A stretch of DNA of 64,000 nt from Pycnopodia helianthoides (taxonomy: Eukaryota; Echinodermata; Asteroidea; Forcipulatida; Asteriidae): NCBI GenBank assembly GCA_032158295.1, contig CM063255.1, forward strand, positions 4,245,501 to 4,309,500, in the 5' to 3' direction. The position numbers were made by a program, and so were the translations under genes. Shown here in pieces: positions 45,154 to 56,394 of the stretch (position 1 is the stretch's first letter; every line of letters starts with the position of its first letter). The notes below the pieces were generated by a model. The model made no database searches, was not told the origin of the DNA, and was given only the letters and a program-made list of their open reading frames with translations.

Positions 45154-45378
45154 TTGTACATGAAGGTGGCTGGCCATTCCATCTTCCAGTGTGTTGGCAT
45201 TCCTGGCCGTTCATGTTCCCCGTCAGCTGGTTTACACCGGGGTCGCTACACCTAGCTGTAACTCGGGTTCCTGTCGGGTACGACACATCGGTGCGGGTTG
45301 TAACGTCGGTAGTGTCGATGAACTGAACCAGGCCATCCACTGGGACTGGGGGACTACAACTCATTGCGAATAACCGAC
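45154..45378 (-). CDS. aGPCR exon: Sushi (CCP) domain
   Basis: 225 nt, phase 1-1, acceptor CAG at 45379-45381 and donor GTACGT at 45153 downward. It encodes one Sushi domain: M-S-C-S-P-P-V near the start, R-C-S-D-P-G in the middle, then GQECQHTGRWNGQPPSC. The four cysteines and the G-x-W-x-G-x-x-P-x-C ending are diagnostic. One domain per symmetric 1-1 exon is the normal arrangement for this family. It is the most N-terminal receptor exon I could recognise. It joins in frame to the Ig exon at 44491. Confidence 0.85.
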
Positions 45379-45495
45379 CTGTTCGGTAGAGAATAGTATA
45401 ACAATATTGTAAAATTGCACATTTTTGAATTAAGTTGTTACTATTTGTGTTATTTGTTGTGGTTACCTTGACAACTTTCCCCACCAAATATCCTT

Positions 45496-46245
45496 TAAAG
45501 GCAGGATAAATTTTTGGTCATTTGTCAAAAACCAGTATTCTCACTTGGTGTATTCCAACATATATGCATATAATAACAAACCTGTGAACATTGGGGCTCA
45601 ATTGGTCATCGAAGTTGCAAGAAAATAATCAAAGAAAAAACACCCTTGTTGCATAGAATTGTGTGCTTTCAAATGCCTGAGAAAGGCTTCGTGCCTGAAG
45701 ACTTTCTCAGATTCAAGTACTTTAAAGACACTGGACACTATTGGTAATTGTCAAAGACCAGTCTTCTCACTTGGTGTATCTCAACATATGGATAAAATAA
45801 CACACCTGTAAAAACTTGAGTTCAATTGGTCGTCGAAGTTGCGAGATAACTATGAAATAAAAAACACCCTTGTCACACGAAGTTGTGTGCTTTCAGATGG
45901 TTGATTTCGAGACCTCAAAATCAATTTCGTGGAAAATTACATCTTTCTCGAAAACTAAGTCACTTCAGAGGGAGCCGTTTCTCACAATGTTTTATACCGT
46001 CAACCTCTCCCCATTACTCGTTATCAAGTAAGGTTTTATGCTAACAATTATTTTGAGTAATTACCAATAGTGTCCACTGCCTTTAAGCCGAAATTACCTC
46101 TTTCTCAAAACTACACATTGATTAAGAGGGGGTCGTTTCTCACATGTTTTTTTTTTACTATCAGCAGCTCTCAGTTGCTCCTTAAACAAGTAAGTTGTTT
46201 ATGGTAATGTATTTCTTGAGTTTTCAAAAAGTGTCCAACCAGCCT
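45496..46245 (+). mobile_element. MITE family B outer copy, split by a nested B copy
   Basis: 45496-45718 is the left half (AAGGCAGG..GTCAAAAACCAGTA to CTCAGATTCAAGTAC). 46086-46245 continues with ATTACCTCTTTCTCAAAACT to the right end AAAAGTGTCCAACCAGCCTT. The two halves join when 45720-46085 is removed. This outer copy is clearly older than the inner one. Confidence 0.8.
45720..46085 (+). mobile_element. MITE family B, complete copy nested in another B
   Basis: TTAAAGACACTGGACACTAT at the left, AATAGTGTCCACTGCCTTTAA at the right, 366 bp. TTAA is at each edge, and the host sequence on each side belongs to a second B element. Confidence 0.9.
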
Positions 46246-46479
46246 TTATAAAACAAACATTGGTAATAATTGTCAAAGACCAATATATCCACACTGTGTG
46301 AGATCCAACATGTGTTCCTGCCAAACCTCAAATCGATATAGATTGGTCAAAATGACAATAAGCACATGCAGGCTTTTCATGTTATGTTTTTGATTGTTCA
46401 TGTTATTACCATTGTTAAATGTTTCATAAAGAGTTTGTTTTTCTTGACATTCATGTTGTAGTCGCCAAGTCTCAGTATT

Positions 46480-46820
46480 TTAGGATTTGTCCATTTATAA
46501 CAGCCCCAGATACCTTTACGTAACACTTTGCTAGTATTCAACCCAAGCATGTGTAAACTATTACCTGTTTTAAAGGTAGACAGCTTACATTGTAAAGAGG
46601 TAAAGTCTTTACTTCGAAATTAAGTAATATTTTACTGAGTGGGTTTACCTAACAATTCAGTAAATGAAACTACCCAATATTGAAGTAAAGTTTTACACAA
46701 CTATTTAGCAAGATTTAACCCAACGCTTGTTGGGTAAACTTTTACCTAATACTTATGAGGTTCACCTGCTACATCTAAAACAGGGTAATATTTTACACAA
46801 GCTGTGTAATCTTTTCTCTG
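46480..46820. repeat. Region of repeated TTTTAC / GTAAAA motifs
   Basis: TTTTACCTAA, GTAATATTTTAC and TTTACACAA occur many times in both orientations. CACTTTGCTAGTATTCAACC and CAACTATTTAGCAAGATTTA may mark internal duplication. This may be a degraded terminal-repeat element, but its ends were not resolved. Confidence 0.4.
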
Positions 46821-46883
46821 TGTGCACAATATACGCTCACCAAAAACCCTGACCAAACATATACCATCGTTTATTTCGACAAT

Positions 46884-46887
46884 TGTT

Positions 46888-46927
<40 letters not shown>
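46884..46927 (+). repeat. (GTT)n microsatellite
   Basis: About 14 uninterrupted GTT units. Confidence 0.95.
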
Positions 46928-47081
46928 GTTTTGTGGGTTTTTTTCTTCATTTTTTTTCCTTCTTTTTTAGCTTATATATTCGCCTTCGCATCGCCTTCAA
47001 AACATCAGTGAACATGCACAAAGCACTCTCAAATAACCTTCCACATTACATTACAGAGTTTCTGAACCTCTCAACACATCA

Positions 47082-47287
47082 GGGCCCAATTTCATAGAGC
47101 TGCTTAAAGCACAACAAGGGTAGCTTAGAACAACATAATTATGCTTACCAGAATAAGGTTACCATCCAAATTAATAGCATATCGCATACACCAATATCTG
47201 ACTGGTACCATGCTAATTTTTGCTTAGCACAAAATCTGTAAGTAACAAAATGTCTGCTTATAAGCAGCTCTATGAATTTCAGCCCTG
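47082..47287 (+). mobile_element. MITE family E, copy 1
   Basis: GGGCCCAATTTCATAGAGCT at the left is mirrored by AGCAGCTCTATGAATTTCAG at the right, about 205 bp. The interior carries TGCTTACCAGAATAAGGTTA. Copies also lie at 63383-63575 and 63751-63932. Confidence 0.85.
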
Positions 47288-48030
47288 GCCGGAGTGGCCT
47301 CCGCTCCAGCCGCAATCTAATAATCCCTCTCACTTTACAAAAGGGGTGGGAGGGGGACCGGTCCATCTCAGTTGCTGGTCCCCGTTGCTGGAAACTCTGT
47401 CCCAAATCACATTTGCAACATCAACTCACTCCAGACTTTCAAGTCTAAACTAAAAATACATCAATTCTCTTCTCGCTTATAAGTTTTGATACTGGTATTG
47501 TTTCTCAGAAGAAAAACAATGTGTTAAAGACCGACCTTATTTGTTTTGCCTAGCTTTGCAGGAGAAATAAGTACATGTATACATAACCTCAGTTAGCACT
47601 ATCATTACTAAATATATACCCGCTCTCTAATAGTGCTTAAGTTTATGAAATGTTCTTAACAAGAGGACACCAACTATACGTTCTTTAATATATAACCTCG
47701 ACCGCACGGCACAGATAGCATAATATATGTATGATTTGCCCCAGGAAAGACAGTCGTACCGGACAATAAGGAGGCAATAAAAATTGTCTGGGATGGCTCC
47801 AAAAATAGAAACATCGTCTGTTGCCGTGTCTGTAGAATTTGACATCCCTTTGTAATTGTCCCTGTGTCTATACCCTAGTTATTAATAGACCAAGCATTAA
47901 TTGTGTTTTTAATTTGTGTGAGACTCACAATCTACCAATAAAGTACATCCTAATAGTTTCTTTGTATTGTGCCCACCATAACCTCAAAATGGTACGTTTT
48001 ATGCAGACATCTTTATGAGAGCGACATTGT
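47288..48030. other. Gene-free stretch
   Basis: Unremarkable AT-rich sequence. A 72-codon open frame on the minus strand (47627-47845) has no recognised motif or splice context. Confidence 0.4.
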
Positions 48031-48032
48031 AG

Positions 48033-48165
48033 GCTTTCCCCATGTGTTTTCTATTGTCCTTTTTCTTTAATCTTTCCTTTTAAAAATATTGTGGGGTTAA
48101 CCCCACAATGTCAAAAAAAAACAACAACAACAGTTCCTACCTAAAAAATCACCTCACAATGTCTA
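48033..48165 (-). repeat. Dispersed repeat shared with 21736-21870
   Basis: Reverse complement of the 21736 segment. It carries the perfect 22-bp palindrome ATTGTGGGGTT/AACCCCACAAT at 48088-48109, which the other copy lacks; there TTGTGGGG occurs twice instead. Confidence 0.75.
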
Positions 48166-48339
48166 TCTTGTAAGCTCACAGAAGCGAACCGACGGCGTCA
48201 TATATCACATACCACAGACACCGATGGCAAAAGTCATCGGTGTCCAACGGTAGACACATTGATACGTGCACGGCATTCATGACAAAACATCAATCTGTTG
48301 TATGTTGTTTTTCTCTAAATTAATAAGATCACAAAATTT

Positions 48340-48515
48340 AAGTATTGTTTGAAGCTTTGCATGGTGTGGAAAAATAGGTAGGAACTATAGATAAATAGTA
48401 AACTTGCGGGTACAACCTTGTGTAAATCTCTATTGTGAGAGTGGTGGCTCTGAAAAGAGCCGGTGTGGTCTCGACGTTTCGAACAGTATACTCTGCTCGT
48501 CTTCAGGAAAAATCT
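48340..48515. repeat. Dispersed repeat with the GTCTCGACGTTTCGAA motif
   Basis: AGCTTTGCATGGTGTGGAAA, CTTGCGGGTACAACCTTGTG and GAGAGTGGTGGCTCTGAAAA match both units at 40877-41850. The motif lies at 48467-48507. Confidence 0.8.
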
Positions 48516-48616
48516 AATTTGATGACTTTTCACTGGTTAGTGATCAGAGGACGCTGTTCAGAACGATTGGGTCCCTATGCCTTGTAAAAAAAAAAATGAC
48601 AGTTGAAAAGTGAAAT

Positions 48617-48643
48617 ATTATTATTATTATTATTATTATTGAT
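48617..48643 (+). repeat. (ATT)n microsatellite
   Basis: Nine ATT units in an AT-rich setting. No gene was recognised from here to 49675 apart from a family F fragment at about 49145-49250. Confidence 0.9.
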
Positions 48644-49677
48644 AATTTATTACTGCTAGATTGAAAACGAATAGAAGTGAAATAGTGTGTGGCGCTTTGC
48701 ATTCAGGTTGTGTAAAACATTTCGGTGATTAAACTTGGACAGAATTTATGTTCAGTCGGCAAATAGTACCAGTATGGTTGAATTACGCATGGCAGATGGA
48801 CAAAATAACTATTTGCAATTGACAAAAGTGATGATCAACGAAATCTCGATCGGGATCGATTGTTCAAAGAATCGGATAATTGAAGAATCGATTAATCGAA
48901 ACAAAGCAATATATATATATAATAAATTGATAGTGGATCATACCATGTAGCCTCTGTTTACAAAAAAATGACCCTGTGACATTCCAGGGCCTTTCTTGGC
49001 AGGCAAGATACTACACTCGTCTTATGGGAAATGTTACATTTCGTGTCATAATAGCCATATCCATCCAAGAGTTATCAAATCAACAGCTGAACAAGTTTTC
49101 GTCACATCAAAAGTTTATTTTTTTAAATCAGACGATGCGATCGCCATAAAATATAAGATCCTATGTTTTCTTCCAATGGGCTGTGTACAAGTCGTGACTG
49201 CAGGGAGCCCAGCCTCTGTGGCTCTTTTATGAACACGTGACCTCACAGGTGACATGGTCTCTAAGGCGGCGGTCTATTTTGCCAAAATAGCAACATAAAC
49301 TTATTGTGTTCTTAAACATAAAGCCCTGTATTACTTTTTAATTTATTCACCTCACTCGTGACCTTTGATCGTCTGCACTGTATGACAAACAGGATGGCTG
49401 TACTATTTCCGAAACTCGTAGCCTTCTAAACCAGTCGTTTATTTGTAACGGGCTCAATTTTGCCCCCGTGGTTTCCGTTATGGGATATGGCGTGTATTGT
49501 TTTACAAACAAGGTGGTTTACACAGTGGTCTGGAGTGCAACTGTCTGTGGTTGGTGTTTGCGTCTTCGGTTTGTTTGACATCCCCCCCCCCTCCGTAAAT
49601 CGTTGATTGTTTCACGTGGGCAGAAGCAGTGTGTTTGATTAGACAGGATTTCATGATTTAGAAAATAACTTCATATA

Positions 49678-50150
49678 AAGTTTATTCTTTATTCTTCATT
49701 TTCTAAAGTCGATTAACAAAAAATAAAGAACGCGGGCAACATTGGAAAAAAAGAAGAAGTTTAACAGAATGACCCAAAACGACTTTCAAAGTTTTAGGGT
49801 TTCCTTGTAGCTATTTTACATTCTTTTGTCCAATGTTGCCCGCGTTCTTTAATTTTTGTTAATCGACTTTAGAAAATAACTTCAAACAAAAGATTGTTTT
49901 TTTATTAACACGCTGTCAACGCTTTCAAATCCACGTATTTTTCCCCACTTTAATCAAACTATAGGGTTTCATTTTTAGCTAATTGCATTCAATCATGTTT
50001 TCTTGCACACATGATTTCATCCTTCTCATATTCAAGTTCGTTTGGGTCATTCTTTTTGAAAGTCGTTTTGGTCATTCTGTTACAGTCATTCTTCTTTTTT
50101 CCCAATGTTGCCGGCGTGCTTTAAGTTTTGTTAATTGAAAAAAAATAATA
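49678..50150. repeat. Complex foldback region
   Basis: AAAGAACGCGGGCAACATTGG (49724 on) is mirrored by CCAATGTTGCCCGCGTTCTT (49831 on), and the pairing spreads into TTTTCTAAAGTCGATTAAC and its complement. A third arm, CCCAATGTTGCCGGCGTGCT, follows at about 50100. AATGACCCAAAACGACTTTC at 49768 is mirrored by GAAAGTCGTTTTGGTCATTC at about 50058. Confidence 0.8.
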
Positions 50151-50302
50151 ATCATGCCGTGTAATTTGCAGACATGGATGTCATAAACTGGTTTCTGGTT
50201 ATGAACTCATCTTTTGGGGGGCGCTGCGGTCTTTTCGGTCATTGGATCACACCTCAGACTATGGAACTTCATAAGTAAAGAATAGCACATAATTCCTTCG
50301 TC

Positions 50303-50675
50303 CTATTACAGAACTTGTAAGATATACTTTTGATCATAGATTTACACAAATTTACACGGTCTAATGATGATAGAAAACATCCCTTGAAATATTTCTGTCT
50401 GAAATGACATATTTGATGAGAAATGAATAAACTAATTTTCCGATTGGAGTTTATCGCTCTGTGAGCGTTTTATTCATTTGTTGACAGTTGTTGAATCTAT
50501 ATGATTTCATGCAAATGTGTAATCGGTTTTTCACTATTTTCCCGTGTCCCAGATGGCCGATCGATCTCAAACTTCTACAGGTTTGTCAGTTTATGTATAT
50601 GGTGGATTACATAAAGTGCTTACACTGCCAGCAACCGTTTTGTTAGCAAAAACCAATTCTGTAATGTTCCTTTAA
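50303..50675 (-). mobile_element. MITE family A, left end damaged
   Basis: Reverse-oriented copy ending ACCAATTCTGTAATGTTCCT plus TTAA. The left terminal repeat is only partly kept (ACTTGTAAGATATACTTTTG). The right TTAA is shared with a family D element. Confidence 0.85.
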
Positions 50676-51070
50676 AGGGGACGTTGCCTTCGCATGGGCG
50701 CTCTGATGGGCTATAAAAAGCGTTTGTTTTAAATGAACATGGTTGGAAAGATATGTTAAATGTATAGACCAGAATGATTCACAGAAGTATTCCTTTTAAG
50801 TTGTGCATGTTTGAGTAATTCCATACAGAACACGGTCGCTACAATTTACCTCCACAAATGGTATGTTCCACTGGTTGTATTCAAGAGGCAAATTTACGTG
50901 TGTGGTTTTAAGTTTTTATTTGGGTTTTTTTGTGTGTGTTTTCTAATCACAACTTACAAACTACGAAACACTGTGGTGTTTCTGAGCGTGAGCAACTCTT
51001 GGAGAAAGATAAGGAGCAATTTCAAACAGCAAAACTTTGCGACATTTGAAGACAATGTGCCCGAAAAAGG
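50673..51070 (+). mobile_element. MITE-like family D copy
   Basis: Begins TTAAAGGGGACGTTGCCTTC directly after the family A end, then GGTTGGAAAGATATG. The interior matches 3600-3780 in part (ACTACGAAACACTG and GCAACTCTTG..). The right end was not located. Confidence 0.5.
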
Positions 51071-51101
51071 TACCCCTCACCTAACCCTCCGTGTTCTCCT
51101 C

Positions 51102-51855
51102 CTGCATCATACGTCGATACCCATGATCATTAGAAAACTTATTTCCTTCGAATACCGCAAACCAAAACTGTTTGAATCCGATTTGTATCAAATCGAAGTC
51201 TCTTCAATTTAACAGGATTCTCTCGCAAATTTCATTGAAAACGAACCCATTACACTTGATATCCAAGTTGATGCTAATATTCCTCACAATATGAGTTACT
51301 TTTAAGTGTAGAGCATGGTCAACATCAACCACAGTTGGGCATTATTATTGGGTGAAAACAATTAAGGGGACTGACGATGATAAACTGTGGTTATCAAAAT
51401 ACACCGTTTCTTAACTGGGTAACAAACCTTGATTTGGCGTAAGTCTTTAGTTGTATCATCTTGCATATGACTTTTGTCGTATTGTAACAATCTGTGTATA
51501 AGGTTCCCTGTTTCTTCCTATAACAGTAATTAACTTTTGTCCAACTTTAAAAAAAAAATGGTGCCCGTCTATTTGTTTTCTTCCAGCCTCACTTTGAAGT
51601 AAATGGAAGAGAAACAAGATGGTCGTATAAATGGCTGATTGTAAACTTACCTATACAGAACACTGATATAATCAACACAGACTGTAACTTCAATCTCCTC
51701 CTGCACCAAACGTCGATGTCCATGATCATTACAAAAAACTTCTATCCTTCGGATATCGCAAACCAATAACTGTTTGAATCCGGTTTGTATCAAATCCAAG
51801 TCTCTTCAATTTTATCAGGATTCTCTCGCAAAGTTCATTGAAAACGAACCCAGAT
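51102..51855 (+). repeat. Direct duplication of about 150 bp (51102-51253 and 51700-51855)
   Basis: TCCTGCATCATACGTCGATA to TCATTGAAAACGAACCCA is repeated about 600 bp downstream with about 10 percent change. Short open frames here (50811-51212) show no domain. Confidence 0.75.
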
Positions 51856-52229
51856 CCAAGGTGACTCGAAAGAGTCTAACTTTGCCACTAATAATACTGG
51901 CTCTTTCGTAGTCAATCCTGTAGGGAACGTCCCATGCGTCACGAACTTGTTGAAAAGTCCAACTCGTAGCACACGCTGTGGTTATCTGTTCAGCATTACT
52001 ATAAACACCAATTCTAAAACACCATGCTGTACCCCATTGCTGTACTTCATATGTAGCTCTCGAAAGGAACTAGTCGTATGAAATTGAAAAACAACCTTGA
52101 TGCGACTGGCCTTATCTGGAGGAAGTCGCTTTTCTTTTACCAGTATTGTTGTCAGATCTCTTTGCTAAATGGACTGATCTTTCCACAGATAGGAAATGGA
52201 GCATCCCGTGTATACCGCAAGCCTGTATG

Positions 52230-52588
52230 GTATTAAAGGTATTGTACACTTTTGGTAACAGCTCGAAATCGGCGTCCACACTTTGTGTGGTTCAACGTAT
52301 GCATGAACAAACAAACCTGTGAAAGTTTGAGCTCAATTGGTCATCGAGGTCACGAGAAAATAGTGAACAGAGACCTTATGTGTTTTCTGTTTTTTCAAAC
52401 ATCGAGTTTTTATCACGCGTGATAAAAACTCGAGATTTTTTACTCATTTCTCAAAAACGATAGCATTTTAGGCAGAAATATTTTAAGTAACCCTTTCTAC
52501 CATTACTTACTTTATATCATGTAAGTTATGTGTGAATCTGTGAACAAATGTGTTTTTTCGATCCTACCAATAGTGTACAGGGCATTTA
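52230..52588 (+). mobile_element. MITE family C, complete copy
   Basis: TTAAAGGTATTGTACACTTT at the left and CAATAGTGTACAGGGCATTTAA at the right, with an 18-bp perfect palindrome in the middle (TTTATCACGCGTGATAAA). Internal AACAAACCTGTGAAAGTTTG and CACGAGAAAATAGTGAA are shared with families A and B. Confidence 0.88.
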
Positions 52589-52978
52589 AAGGAACATTAC
52601 AGAATTGGTAAGAAAAAAACTTGTAAAATATACTTTTGATCACAGATTTACATAAAACTTACACAGTCTAATGATGATGATGGTAGAAAACATCCCTTGA
52701 AATATTTCTGTCTGAAATGCCATATTTGATGAGAAATGAATAAACTAATTTTCCGATTGGAGTTTATCGCTCAGTGAGCGTTTTATTCATTTGTTGAATC
52801 TATATGATTTCATGCAAATGTGTAATCGGTTTTTCACTGTTTTCTCGTGACCCAGATGGCCGATCGATCTCAAACTTCTACAGGTTTGTCAGTTTATGTA
52901 TATAATGGATTACATCAAGTGCTTACACTGCCAGCAACTGTTTTGTTAGCCAAACCAATTCTGTAATGTTCCTTTAAG
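52586..52978 (-). mobile_element. MITE family A, complete copy abutting family C
   Basis: Starts in the TTAA that ends the family C copy and finishes CTGTAATGTTCCTTTAA at 52978. About 390 bp with both terminal repeats. Confidence 0.9.
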
Positions 52979-53242
52979 TTACCATAACTCTTTTACACGG
53001 AACAGTGGCTCTCTATATGCACGTACTTGACTTTCATAATGCATACAACAGATCATATCCTTTTTTTTGGCTTCCAGACCGGAATATGTGGATGTGTGTT
53101 GCTGTAATAGAAGTATTATTCGCAGTTTGTTATTTCCTGAAACTGAATGATAGGGTTCATAGTATAAGGACGGGTCGTGGAGTATTTTGAGAATTGTTTT
53201 AAATGACCCCCAAATATGTGATGTTTTGAGAGTTCCCATGTG

Positions 53243-53248
53243 TGTTAT

Positions 53249-53322
<74 letters not shown>

Positions 53323-53615
53323 GAGCAATTATATAGCGCTCTAACTAACCAGAGGAAGTATCACACAGCACTTTACAAACTTAGACAACAAGCAAAAAGA
53401 GGAACATAAACAAAATGAGCAAACATCAATTAAAAAAATTAAGTGAGTTTTGAAGAAAGAAACAAATTAAAGCAGCTTTAGTGAGTTAGAGTGGCGGATA
53501 CTGTAGAGTAAATTGTTTCCGGTATAAAGAGTTTAGGTGCAGCAGCGTGGAAGCTTCTGTCGCCATGCAGTGGTAGTATCATTGTAAAATAGATTTCGAA
53601 TAATACGATGTGGTG
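53243..53615 (-). mobile_element. LINE 3' end (CR1/L2-type RT C-terminus) with (TTA)n tail
   Basis: Read on the minus strand, LPLHGDRSFHAAAPKLF matches the G-D-R-x-F-x-x-A-A-P-x-L-x-N-x-L-P motif found at the C-terminus of many non-LTR reverse transcriptases. A short 3' UTR (GAGCGCTATATAATTGCTCT) follows, and the (TTA)n tail (53245-53318) is typical of these LINEs. The rest of the element is absent (5' truncation). Confidence 0.75.
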
Positions 53616-54091
53616 TTTTTTGTGGACTCGAGACAGTATTGGGTATGGGTCATTTTGTGCTTTAGAAAGTCATCTCCTTGATTGAACACTTAAAGTGTCT
53701 ATGCTCAGCACCGTTGAGATAATTATTTTGCGTTCGCTGGTCCCTTGAAGTGACCTATGGCTCACAGCCACCCAAAAGAAAAAAAATTGTGTTTGGAGAA
53801 AATATTGTATTTTTGTAGGACCCTCAAACGCGGCACCTACTTGGGACAAACGTAATTGCGGTACGTCGTCAGCAAATGCCTTTAAGCTTTTTCCGTAGTT
53901 AAGAATGGTTCGTTTTGCTTCTTCTTTTTTTCAATGATTTCTTTATCTTAGTGTGTTGTTAACATGTCCAGGTATTGCCCGGGTAAATTTAAGCTTAACT
54001 GTTTGCATAATTAACAATTATTTTTATAATTTGGTACTTGTACCATTGATAATTGACAGACAATTTACAGACCGATTGTGTCCATCCTTTT

Positions 54092-54485
54092 TTAAAGGAA
54101 CATTACAGAATTGGTAAGAAAAAAACTTGTAAACTATACTTTTGATCACAGATTTACATAAAACTGACACGGTCTAATGATGATGATAGTAGGAAACATC
54201 CCTTGAAATATTTCCTACTGAAATGCCATATTTGATGAGAAATAAATAAACTAATTTTCCGATTGGAGTTTATCGCTCAGTGAGCGTTTTATTCATTTTG
54301 TTAAATCTATATGATTTCAAGCAAATGTTTAATCGGTTTTTCACTATTTTCTCGTGACCCGGATGTCCGATCGATCTCAAACTTCTACAGGTTTGTCAGT
54401 TTATGTATATGGTGGATATCATTAAGTGCTTACACTGCCAGCAACTGTTTTGTTAGCAAAAACCAATTCTGTAATGTTCCTTTAA
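54092..54485 (-). mobile_element. MITE family A, complete copy
   Basis: TTAAAGGAACATTACAGAAT at the left, ACCAATTCTGTAATGTTCCT plus TTAA at the right. Confidence 0.9.
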
Positions 54486-54599
54486 CCAAACCACTGTCCC
54501 ATGTTGATTGACACCCCCTCTAGGACGTGTGGCATGGTCCAGCTTACGATCTTATGGCATATGAGCTGACCAGTGTGTAACGATGTGGTTAAGACAATG

Positions 54600-54790
54600 G
54601 AAGAATTATGGTAGGCCAATATATTGTTTTTAATTTTTGTGAAAAATAAATAAACTTTGACAAGTAAAAGGGGAAAAACAAAACAAAATGGTGACCTATA
54701 AAATGATAATGATAGTAACAAAACTTATAATACACACATATCCACAAAGCTCTGTGTTGCAGCCACTCTGTGATCATTCTTTTGTTCTGT
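54600..54790 (-). mobile_element. LINE 3' UTR fragment
   Basis: TGGATATGTGTGTATTATAA on the minus strand resembles the GTGGATATGTGCGCATTACA of the LINE tail at 57360. The repeat unit is degraded and the RT part is missing. Confidence 0.45.
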
Positions 54791-54944
54791 ACTGTTAAGG
54801 AAAATCGTATTCCTCAACACTGTAACAAAAACACTGTGTGGACGTGTGTAAGTCCACATAGTGATCAAGTCTCTACATTATTTGGACCTCTTTTGTTCTC
54901 AAGCCAACACTTCGTATGTAGCTTCTTTTTTTTCTTCTTTTTTT

Positions 54945-55320
54945 TACTTTGAGAGTCCAAGGGGCCTACAAGAATACAATACAATAAACAAATATACAAC
55001 AACTTATAAATACATAGGCCTACATGTACAAGGAAATGAAAATGGAAATTTAATTACAATAGGCGGGGACGGAAAAGGCTAGAGTCCAAATGTTTGAGTT
55101 GAGATTTAAAAGTACTTAACGGAACTGGATGATTGTATACTATTGTGCAGCGGTAACAAATTCCACAAGCAAGAAGCAACTGTAGAAAATACCCTGTCCC
55201 CTGAACTTCTTATGGAACGCTTTTTCAACAAGTTTAGGGGATCGAGACGATCGTATAGACCAGGGCGAGTGACAGACAGAGAATGAATGAGGAAGGAACT
55301 TTCAATTCCTGTCACTTCGT
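54945..55320 (-). mobile_element. LINE RT C-terminal fragment
   Basis: The minus strand encodes RPGLYDRLDPLNLLKK, then SGDRVFSTVASCLWNLLPLH, then S-V-K-Y-F and, after a one-base frameshift, F-K-S-Q-L-K-H-L. This is the conserved tail of CR1/RTE-like reverse transcriptases (G-D-R-x-F-x-x-x-A-x-x-L-W-N-x-L-P-L, then F-K-x-x-L-K-x-x-L). It is a dead fragment. Confidence 0.75.
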
Positions 55321-55633
55321 CGGGCCTCGTTTTGCGAAGGAGTCAATGTGCATGCCGCGCTCACCGGTTGCTGTGCGTACGCTCGCGAATACTACAGATT
55401 TAAGATTAAATACCTGTAAGTATTAATTGCGTTTCGCCTAGATTAGCGCCTGCGTAACCTTGCGCACCACGGGTGTTTTAAACACTTCTAGCCGTATATA
55501 AATATCGCGCACGTTTAAAAATTGCCATGCGATCTCCTCTCGGCCAGTCAGAATGGATAGAAAGTTGTGAATGACCAGTATTATTATATGTATACGTATT
55601 AATAAAATAGCTCTTTGGTAACACATCACAAAT

Positions 55634-56034
<401 letters not shown>

Positions 56035-56394
56035 TCACACTGTGGGTCAAAGTTTATAATTTTACCAAAATCAAAATTCGGTGCTTCGTTAGCCTAATTC
56101 AAACTTCCTAACAGGTTAAATCATCATGAGAAAGCTGGGTCAAGTCTAATTGGGGATACCGGAATTACGCTAACGGAAGTTCCCCTTGTCTTTATAGAGC
56201 TGCGATGCGGATATCATAGTTGCCAACTGTGTTTACGTTATAGGCCGTGCGCAACTTTCCTATTGTCTCCCAATTGAACACAATGACACATAGAATAAAA
56301 AATTCTACTTTCATATAAACACATTCAGGTAAAGGCATTGACGTACACGCAATCCCAAACCTGTCCAAATAACCATGATTCATCAAGGTGAGAT

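Larger units (their letters stand above)
27851..45378 (-). other. Adhesion GPCR gene with Sushi, Ig, HYR and HRM domains (5' incomplete)
   Basis: Eighteen exons with about 3.87 kb of coding sequence (some 1,290 codons) run from 45378 down to the stop at 27851-27853. The extracellular order is Sushi, Ig, HYR, HYR, HYR, HYR, HRM-like, GAIN, GPS; then come seven membrane segments and a tail of about 100 residues. Adhesion GPCRs are surface receptors that self-cleave at the GPS inside the GAIN domain; the freed stretch acts as a tethered agonist on the 7TM core. HYR and Sushi domains are adhesion modules. Subfamily and ligand cannot be assigned from sequence alone. The first exon found starts in phase 1, so upstream exons including the signal peptide are missing. 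Exons are markedly richer in G/C at third positions than the AT-rich introns. Confidence 0.9.

Noticed and set aside
50811..51212. 133-codon plus-strand open frame
   Set aside because: It begins in a family D repeat and ends in a segment duplicated 600 bp away; no recognisable domain.
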